This document shows, in pieces, positions 7,157-11,489 of a stretch of DNA of 11,489 nucleotides (position 1 is its first letter; each line of letters opens with the position of its first letter). This DNA is from DASXRC01 sp036506495. GTDB lineage: Bacteria; Actinomycetota; Actinomycetes; Mycobacteriales; Micromonosporaceae. The translations under genes were made by a program, and so were the position numbers. A model generated the notes under the pieces. It worked only from the letters and a program-made list of their open reading frames with translations. It was not told the origin of the DNA and did not search any database. The stretch spans positions 1-11,489 of the forward strand of contig DASXRQ010000102.1 in the NCBI GenBank assembly GCA_036506495.1. Reading direction: 5' to 3'.

Positions 7157-7207
7157 TAATGCGAGTAGATCGATGGTTGATCCCAACTGGCATCCGGCCA
7201 GCGAGTC

Positions 7208-7213
7208 GGAAGG
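7208..7213 (+). promoter_or_regulatory. Ribosome-binding site of the solute-binding protein gene
   Basis: GGAAGG with an eight-base spacer to the ATG at 7222 supports that start over the in-frame ATG at 7159. Confidence 0.65.
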
Positions 7214-7221
7214 GTAGGTCC

Positions 7222-8505
7222 ATGAGGAGAATGTCCCTGGCGTTCGGGGCGGCGACTCTTGCCACCGCGATCACCATGAGCGCCTGCACCGTCAAGCAAG
7301 AATCTTCCGGTTCCAACGCGAGCGGTAAGAAGCAAATAACGTTCCTGACTTTCGAGACGCCGAATCTCACACCGCAGTACTGGGACGCCGCCATCAAGCG
7401 TGTCACCGACCAGCACCCGGAGATCGCGGTGAAGCGACTGGTCTCGCCGACTCAGGATCGCACGGCCTATGCCAAGCAACTGCTGCAGTCGGGCCAGCTC
7501 CCCGACGTGATGATCGCCGTTTCGCCGGCGGGCTTCGCCGAGGCCGGCGAGCTGTACGCATGGACGGACCAGGAGCTGGAGAGGTTCCTGTTTCCCCGCA
7601 ACGGTGCGGTGAAGGGCAAGGTGTACCAGCTTCCGGCAAACACCCAGACGATCCCGATCACGTACTACAACAAGGACCTCTTCGCCAAGGCGGGCATCAC
7701 GGCTCCACCCACCACCTATCAGGAACTGCTCGACGCATCGACGAAGCTGAAGGCGAAGAACATCACGCCGGTGGTGACCGGCGGCGTGCACGACTCCATC
7801 GGACCACTGGTCGCGGGCGTGTGGGGTACGGATGTCTACGCGAAGAACCCGGACTGGATGAAGCAGCGCCGGGAGAACAAGGTCAAGTTCTGCGACCCTG
7901 ATCCGAAGAAGGCCCTTGGCAAGGTGGCCGACCTGGCCGCCAAGGGTTACATCGACAAGACGAGCGTCTCCCGCGACTATGCCGCCGGGCAGCAGGCCTT
8001 CCTGGACGGCAAGGGCGCGATGTACGCGATGGGTAACTGGCTGGCCGGCGCGCTCGACGGCCCGGACAAGCCGAAGTTCGCCGTCGGACAATTCAACTGG
8101 CCGGGCGACAATGACAACAAGACCGTGCCCGCCTTCACGGGCGGTGGACTCCTGGTCAGCGCCAAGGCCAAGGACCTGGAGGCGGCCCGGACGTTCGCGC
8201 TGGCTTTCCAGCTCGACAAGGCGAACCTCGACAACTCGACCATTGTCGACGGCCTGATTCCCGCCATCAAGGGCTACACCCCGCCGCCCAATGTCGGGCC
8301 CGCCTACAAGGAGGGCTACGACCTGTACGCCAAGGCATTGGCCAATCAGACCGTCGTGCCGGCATTCAACTTCGAAGCTGGCGATGACGCCCCGCCGCCC
8401 GGCATGGGCGCCAAGATCGATTCGGCGATCGTCGACCTGATCACCGGCAAGAAGAACGCCGACGCGGTCTGCTCCTTCCTTGACGCGGAATGGGCGAAGG
8501 GCTGA
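7222..8505 (+). CDS. Extracellular sugar-binding lipoprotein of an ABC importer (family 1)
   Basis: A 427-residue membrane-anchored binding protein that captures substrate outside the cell and delivers it to the permeases. A lipoprotein signal occupies residues 1-21 (MRR, then a hydrophobic core), with lipobox MSAC and lipidated Cys22. Family phrases include QITFLTFETPN, LLQSGQLPDVMI, YQLPANTQTIPITYYNKDLFAKAGI and the late GKGAMYAMGNW, all typical of CUT1 binding proteins. The length is normal. The mature protein has two further cysteines, Cys224 and Cys417, which could form a disulfide, although this is inference. Several aromatic and acidic residues suit a carbohydrate ligand, but the sugar cannot be identified. 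The gene is first in a three-gene operon and is followed by a strong hairpin in the 79-base gap before the permeases. Confidence 0.94.
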   Translation: MRRMSLAFGAATLATAITMSACTVKQESSGSNASGKKQITFLTFETPNLTPQYWDAAIKRVTDQHPEIAVKRLVSPTQDRTAYAKQLLQSGQLPDVMIAVSPAGFAEAGELYAWTDQELERFLFPRNGAVKGKVYQLPANTQTIPITYYNKDLFAKAGITAPPTTYQELLDASTKLKAKNITPVVTGGVHDSIGPLVAGVWGTDVYAKNPDWMKQRRENKVKFCDPDPKKALGKVADLAAKGYIDKTSVSRDYAAGQQAFLDGKGAMYAMGNWLAGALDGPDKPKFAVGQFNWPGDNDNKTVPAFTGGGLLVSAKAKDLEAARTFALAFQLDKANLDNSTIVDGLIPAIKGYTPPPNVGPAYKEGYDLYAKALANQTVVPAFNFEAGDDAPPPGMGAKIDSAIVDLITGKKNADAVCSFLDAEWAKG

Positions 8506-8520
8506 CCCGCAGCTGACACA

Positions 8521-8552
8521 CGGCCGGGGCGCCGTCGTCAGCGCTCCGGCCG
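8521..8552 (+). ncRNA. Intercistronic mRNA hairpin between binding protein and permeases
   Basis: CGGCCGGGGCGC (8521-8532) pairs with GCGCTCCGGCCG (8541-8552) over 12 pairs with a single G-U wobble, closing an eight-base loop. It begins 15 bases after the binding-protein stop and ends 32 bases before the permease start. Such hairpins in sugar ABC operons protect the 5' message and/or partly terminate, giving excess binding protein over permease. That role is inferred here. Confidence 0.65.
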
Positions 8553-8570
8553 GATGTGCCACGCAAGCAT

Positions 8571-8577
8571 GGAGGGG
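8571..8577 (+). promoter_or_regulatory. Ribosome-binding site deciding the GTG start of the first permease
   Basis: GGAGGGG lies seven bases before GTG at 8585. It selects this start over earlier in-frame codons that overlap the binding-protein gene and the hairpin. Confidence 0.75.
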
Positions 8578-8584
8578 ACGATCC

Positions 8585-9526
8585 GTGGCGGTTGACCTCA
8601 CGCCCAGGCCCGTCGTGGAGGCCGGGCCGGCCGGGCCTCGGCGCCGTCGGCCCGTTCTGCCGCGAGTTTGGCACTTCGTCAGTTTCGGCGGACCGGGATT
8701 CGCGGTCTATGCGTGTTTCGTCTTGGCGCCGATCCTGATCAGCTTTGGCTACAGTCTCACGAACTACAACCCGTTCAATCCGCCAACCCGGTATGTCGGT
8801 CTGCGCAACTACCAGCTGCTGCTGACCGACCGGGCCTTCCTCACTTCGCTCAAGGTGACCACCATCCTCACCGTGATCGTGGTGATCACGCCCAATGTCC
8901 TGGGCCTCGCCATTGCCGTCCTGCTCGACCGCCGCGGCTGGCTCTACAACGCGTTGCGCAGCGTCTTCTTCGTTCCTATGGTCCTGAGCTCGGTAGTCGT
9001 GAGCATCATCTGGACCCGGCTGCTGGACAACGAAGGCCCGATCAACCAGGCACTACGCACGCTGGGACTGGACAATCCGCCCGGGTGGCTGTCCGACCCC
9101 GACTACGCGCTGTACTCGCTCGGCGCGATCCTGTCCTGGCAAATGCTCGGCTTCTGCGTGGTCGTCTACCTTGCCGGCCTGCAGGGCGTTCCCGTCGAAC
9201 TGCAGGAGGCCGCCGCGTTGGACGGCGCCGGGCCGGCGCGCCGGTTCTGGCACGTGTCCTGGCCCCTACTGGCGCCGGCGCTGACGATCAACACGGTCGT
9301 CCTGATGATCTCCGCCTTCAAGGTCTTTGACCATGTCCAGGTCATCACCCGCGGCGGGCCGGGCGAGGGCACCACCGCCACGATCGCGTTCCTCGTGCTG
9401 CGTACGGCCTTCGAGGAGAACCGCGGGGGCATCGCGTCGGCGCAAGCGATGATCATGTTGACGATCATCGCCGCGGCCTCCGCCGCTGCGCTCAAGCTGC
9501 TGCAACGCCGGGAGGTGGAGCTGTGA
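8585..9526 (+). CDS. Sugar ABC importer permease, MalF/UgpA type
   Basis: A 313-residue inner-membrane protein with six predicted hydrophobic segments. The first begins near residue 39 (FAVYACFVLAPILISFGYSL); others include ALRSVFFVPMVLSSVVVSIIW and APALTINTVVLMISAF. The EAA loop that docks on the ATPase starts at Glu208 (EAAALDGAGPARRFWHVSWP) and is well conserved. The length of about 310 residues and the opening FVLAPILISFGYSLTNYNPF are typical of CUT1 MalF-like subunits. The N-terminal 25 residues are Pro/Arg-rich and cytoplasmic. It forms the channel with the following permease, which it overlaps by four bases (GTGA), indicating translational coupling. Confidence 0.95.
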   Translation: MAVDLTPRPVVEAGPAGPRRRRPVLPRVWHFVSFGGPGFAVYACFVLAPILISFGYSLTNYNPFNPPTRYVGLRNYQLLLTDRAFLTSLKVTTILTVIVVITPNVLGLAIAVLLDRRGWLYNALRSVFFVPMVLSSVVVSIIWTRLLDNEGPINQALRTLGLDNPPGWLSDPDYALYSLGAILSWQMLGFCVVVYLAGLQGVPVELQEAAALDGAGPARRFWHVSWPLLAPALTINTVVLMISAFKVFDHVQVITRGGPGEGTTATIAFLVLRTAFEENRGGIASAQAMIMLTIIAAASAAALKLLQRREVEL

Positions 9527-10470
9527 TCGGGCCTGACGGGATGGCCACACGGCCCGCGGAGGCGGGCGCGGGGGCGGCGCCGTCCACGGCGGACAAGCCG
9601 GCACCGCCGGTCGCCCCCGAAGGAGGCAGGGGCAACCGGCGCGCATGGCGCGGCGGAGGACCGGCCCGGCCGATCGTCGCGGCGCTCGTCGCCGCGGTCT
9701 TCTTCCTGCCGTTGTACGTGGCGCTGGTCAACGTGTTCAAACGTGGTGACCTCATCACCAAGGAACCGGCGGCGCTTCCGGTGCCACCCACGCTAGACAA
9801 CATCGTCGCGGTGCTCACGCGGCCGGACCGCCTGTACTGGGTCAGCCTCGCCAACAGCGTCCTCATCACTGGTATCTCGATCGTGGTGCTCACGATCCTG
9901 TCGGCGATGCTGGGCCACTACGTGTCCCGCTCCAGAAGTCGGTGGGTCCGTGCGGTCACCCTGTTGCTGCTGTGTGGGTTGATGATCCCGCCGCAGGCGA
10001 TCCTCATGCCGGTGGTCCGGGTCATGCAGGCGACTGGGCTGATGACCACGCTGCAAGGACTGATCCTCTTCAACGTGGGCTACTACATTCCCTTCGGGGT
10101 CTTCGTGTTCACGGGCTTCATCAGGTCCATCCCCGTCGATCTGGAGGAGTCGGCCGCGATGGACGGTGCCAACCGGTTCCAGATCTTCTGGCGCATCGTC
10201 TTCCCGCTGCTGCGCCCGGCCACGGCCAGTGTGTTGATCTTCCTCGGCGTGTGGATCTGGAACGACTTCCTGGATCCGCTCGTCATCCTCGGCCCCAGCC
10301 AGGGGACCACGGTTACCACCGGCATCTATCGGTCAATCGGTCAATACCAGGCCGATTTCGGCAGCGTGTTCGCGCTGATGTTCCTCGCCACGCTGCCGGT
10401 ACTGATCTTCTTCCTGGCCCTACAGAAGCAGTTCGTGAAGGGCCTCACCGGCGGAGCGTCCAAGGGCTGA
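9523..10470 (+). CDS. Sugar ABC importer permease, MalG/UgpE type
   Basis: A 315-residue inner-membrane permease, the second channel half. It has about 50 residues of Gly/Ala/Pro/Arg-rich cytoplasmic leader, then six hydrophobic segments, beginning with PIVAALVAAVFFLPLYVALVNVF and including AVTLLLLCGLMIPPQAILMPVV. The EAA loop begins at Glu208 (EESAAMDGANRFQIFWRIVF). The ending FFLALQKQFVKGLTGGASKG is highly typical of MalG-like proteins. The GTG at 9523 overlaps the previous stop and is preceded by GGGAGGTGGAG; the ATG at 9541 is a possible alternative that would remove six residues. No hydrolase or dehydrogenase follows. Confidence 0.95.
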   Translation: MIGPDGMATRPAEAGAGAAPSTADKPAPPVAPEGGRGNRRAWRGGGPARPIVAALVAAVFFLPLYVALVNVFKRGDLITKEPAALPVPPTLDNIVAVLTRPDRLYWVSLANSVLITGISIVVLTILSAMLGHYVSRSRSRWVRAVTLLLLCGLMIPPQAILMPVVRVMQATGLMTTLQGLILFNVGYYIPFGVFVFTGFIRSIPVDLEESAAMDGANRFQIFWRIVFPLLRPATASVLIFLGVWIWNDFLDPLVILGPSQGTTVTTGIYRSIGQYQADFGSVFALMFLATLPVLIFFLALQKQFVKGLTGGASKG

Positions 10471-10502
10471 GTGCGCCGGGACCACGCCTTTCGTGTTTGA
10501 CG

Positions 10503-10518
10503 AGGTCATGGATGACCT
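10503..10518. terminator. Palindrome at the convergent ends of permease and CGNR genes
   Basis: AGGTCAT, GG, ATGACCT is a perfect inverted repeat overlapping the TAG stop of the minus-strand gene, within the 46-base gap between convergent genes. It may act as a bidirectional terminator, but the stem is short and no T-run follows. Confidence 0.35.
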
Positions 10519-11071
10519 ACGACGTCACCGGCCGAGTTGGAACCCGGCTGCGAGCTCGGTAGGCCGCGACCGCGTTGCGATTCGCACACGTCGTGCTGCA
10601 GAACCGCCGGGACCGGTTGCGGGTCAGATCTAGCACGACGCCCCCGCAACTGTCGTCCGCGCACACCGACAAGCGCGTCATCTCGTCGCTGCGCACCAGG
10701 TCGGACACAGCCATCGCGGTCTCTACCACGACCCGGCGGACCAGCGGCTCGTCCGACGACACGGCGTGCAGATGCCAGTCGATGTCGCCGTGGCGGACCA
10801 GCTGAGGCACGGCGTTTGCCTCGGCCAGCATCGCGTTGGCCAAGGCTGCCGCGCGGTCGCGGTCGGCGGTCAGCAGGTCGCGCAAGACCGGCCGGATGGC
10901 CCGCAGGTCGGCGAGCTCGGCGGCGTCGCGGTCGCGGCGGCCGGTGTAGCGGTGTTTCGCGTACCACGCGTCCACCTGCTGCTGGGTGGTCAGCGTGTCG
11001 GGCTCCTCGCCGCTGTTCACGAGGTCGACGGCCGCCTGCAGTGACGCCTCGGTGTCATGGGCGAAAAGCAT
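10517..11071 (-). CDS. CGNR zinc-finger / ABATE-domain protein, probable transcriptional regulator
   Basis: A 184-residue protein of the ABATE plus CGNR-finger family, common in actinobacteria and widely annotated as stress-induced or transcriptional regulators. The N-terminal ABATE-like region covers about residues 1-125 (ASLQAAVDLVNSGEEPDTLTT, LADLRAIRPVLRDLL). The C-terminal zinc finger covers about 134-172, with ligands Cys137, Cys142, Cys158 and Cys162 and the basic stretch TRNRSRRFCS. The name-giving CGNR sequence is CANR here, with Ala163 in place of Gly. The zinc ligands are intact. The start ATG at 11071 has no ribosome-binding site and lies six bases after TAAGAT, so translation is probably leaderless. 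It is divergent from a DMT transporter gene, the usual arrangement for a local regulator. Confidence 0.88.
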   Translation of the reverse strand: MLFAHDTEASLQAAVDLVNSGEEPDTLTTQQQVDAWYAKHRYTGRRDRDAAELADLRAIRPVLRDLLTADRDRAAALANAMLAEANAVPQLVRHGDIDWHLHAVSSDEPLVRRVVVETAMAVSDLVRSDEMTRLSVCADDSCGGVVLDLTRNRSRRFCSTTCANRNAVAAYRARSRVPTRPVTS

Positions 11072-11088
11072 GTTGACATCTTACAACA
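11071..11088. promoter_or_regulatory. Inverted repeat in the CGNR/EamA divergent promoter
   Basis: TGTTG (11071-11075) and CAACA (11084-11088) are separated by eight bases. The repeat overlaps the -35 box of the plus-strand promoter and the -10 box of the minus-strand promoter, so a bound regulator would block both. Confidence 0.4.
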
Positions 11089-11101
11089 CCATGGCTAGCG
11101 T
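11073..11101 (+). promoter_or_regulatory. Candidate leaderless promoter of the EamA transporter gene
   Basis: TTGACA (11073-11078), 17 bases and TAGCGT (11096-11101) lie just before the ATG at 11110. The -10 end is eight bases from the ATG, so the transcript would begin at or within a base or two of the start codon. No Shine-Dalgarno sequence is visible. Confidence 0.55.
11078..11083 (-). promoter_or_regulatory. Candidate leaderless -10 box of the CGNR gene
   Basis: The minus strand reads TAAGAT, then six bases, then ATG at 11071. This matches the TANNNT spacing seen before leaderless genes in actinobacteria. No good -35 box is visible. Confidence 0.45.
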
Positions 11102-11130
11102 CATTGTCTATGACCCAGTTGGCCAATGAC
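11100..11130. promoter_or_regulatory. Inverted repeats spanning the EamA start codon
   Basis: GTCAT (11100-11104) and ATGAC (11110-11114) are a perfect five-base repeat with a five-base gap that includes the start codon. The longer GTCATTG (11100-11106) also pairs with CAATGAC (11124-11130). This may be an operator of a local regulator. Confidence 0.35.
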
Positions 11131-11489
11131 GCCCGGAGCGTCCATAACGTCGGCAGCTCCCGCGGCCTCGGCGGCGGCGTGCTGCTCGCTGTCATCTCGG
11201 CGACGTCGTTCGGCATGTCAGGGTCGCTGGCGGACGGACTGCTCTCGACCGGATGGAGCCCGGGTGCAATCGTCCTCGCCCGTATCGGGATCGCCGCCCT
11301 TGTACTGGCGCCATTCGCCGCGGCATCCCTGCGCGGGTTATGGCCGCTGCTGCGAGCGCAACTGCCGCAGATCCTGGTGTACGGCGTCGTGGCCGTCGCG
11401 GGCGCCCAGTTCTGCTACTTCTCCGCCGTGGCCACGATGGACGTCGCGCCGGCGCTGCTCATCGAGTACACCGCACCGGCGGCAGTGGT
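11110..11489 (+). CDS. EamA/DMT-family transporter, 3' end outside window
   Basis: The frame from ATG at 11110 stays open to the window edge, giving 126 complete codons of a drug/metabolite-transporter family membrane protein. After a polar leader of about 20 residues it shows hydrophobic segments GGVLLAVISATSFGMSGSLA, PGAIVLARIGIAALVLAPFA and LPQILVYGVVAVAGAQFCYF, then the start of a fourth (APALLIEYTAPAAV). The phrases ATSFGMSGSLADGLL, ARIGIAALVL and LLIEYTAP are characteristic of EamA exporters. Members export amino acids, purines or other small metabolites; the substrate here is unknown. An ATG at 11091 is in another frame and is not used. Confidence 0.88.
   Translation, partial: MTQLANDARSVHNVGSSRGLGGGVLLAVISATSFGMSGSLADGLLSTGWSPGAIVLARIGIAALVLAPFAAASLRGLWPLLRAQLPQILVYGVVAVAGAQFCYFSAVATMDVAPALLIEYTAPAAV

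Noticed and set aside
7016..7186. N-terminal extension of the GntR regulator
   Set aside because: The extra 57 residues resemble no family sequence and overlap the promoter and repeats of the divergent operon.
7159..7221. Upstream ATG of the binding-protein gene
   Set aside because: It lies three bases after the -10 box, before the expected transcript start, and would place extra charged residues before the lipoprotein signal.
8480..8584. Upstream ATG for the first permease
   Set aside because: It overlaps the binding-protein gene and the hairpin, while GTG at 8585 has a strong ribosome-binding site.
7156..8601. 481-codon minus-strand open frame opposite the binding-protein gene
   Set aside because: The plus strand encodes a clear lipoprotein binding protein over the same region; the antisense frame lacks motifs.

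Overview
The window is very GC-rich with strong GC bias at third codon positions. It carries gene families typical of soil actinobacteria: a WG-repeat protein, a sugar-type ABC importer, an FCD-type GntR regulator and a CGNR zinc-finger protein. A filamentous actinomycete, possibly of the Micromonosporaceae, is a reasonable inference from gene content, but it cannot be proven from sequence reading alone. I see no phage, transposon, CRISPR, tRNA or rRNA sequence. It looks like ordinary accessory chromosome.

Region 1 (2-4759, + strand) holds two genes 21 bases apart. The first is a very large protein already open at the left window edge. It has about 800 residues of Pro/Ala/Asp/Glu-rich, internally repetitive, probably disordered sequence, then a helical TPR-like segment, then about five WG repeats. 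The second is an aldo/keto reductase with an intact catalytic tetrad.

Region 2 (4832-10470) is a carbohydrate-import locus. On the minus strand lie a MalK/MsmX-type ATPase gene (4832-5992) and a FadR-subfamily regulator gene (6290-7015). Divergent from the regulator is a plus-strand operon of a lipoprotein solute-binding protein (7222-8505) and two MalF/MalG-type permeases (8585-9526 and 9523-10470). A good promoter (TTGACA, 18 bases, TCTAAT) serves the operon. Three exact copies of CATCGGAT lie in the divergent intergenic region at spacings of 32 and 64 bases, one of them inside the promoter spacer, so they are the best candidate operator. The ATPase gene has its own candidate promoter and is separated from the regulator by an 11-bp perfect hairpin at the regulator stop codon. 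No sugar-catabolic enzyme is present, so the transported substrate cannot be named. The ATPase is unusual: the Q-loop glutamine is Glu, the signature is LSAGQ, and the D-loop is THLE.

Region 3 (10517-11489) is a divergent pair: a CGNR zinc-finger regulator (minus strand) and the start of an EamA/DMT-family transporter cut by the right window edge. Their start codons are only 38 bases apart, both lack a ribosome-binding site, and both have a -10-like box at leaderless spacing. Inverted repeats overlap both promoters, which suggests the CGNR protein controls itself and the exporter.

Nothing here is a clearly new defence or mobile system. The most interesting signals are the helically phased operator candidate, the divergent ATPase motifs, the pentapeptide and 36-base repeats of the giant WG protein, the hairpin between the binding-protein and permease genes, and the leaderless divergent pair.
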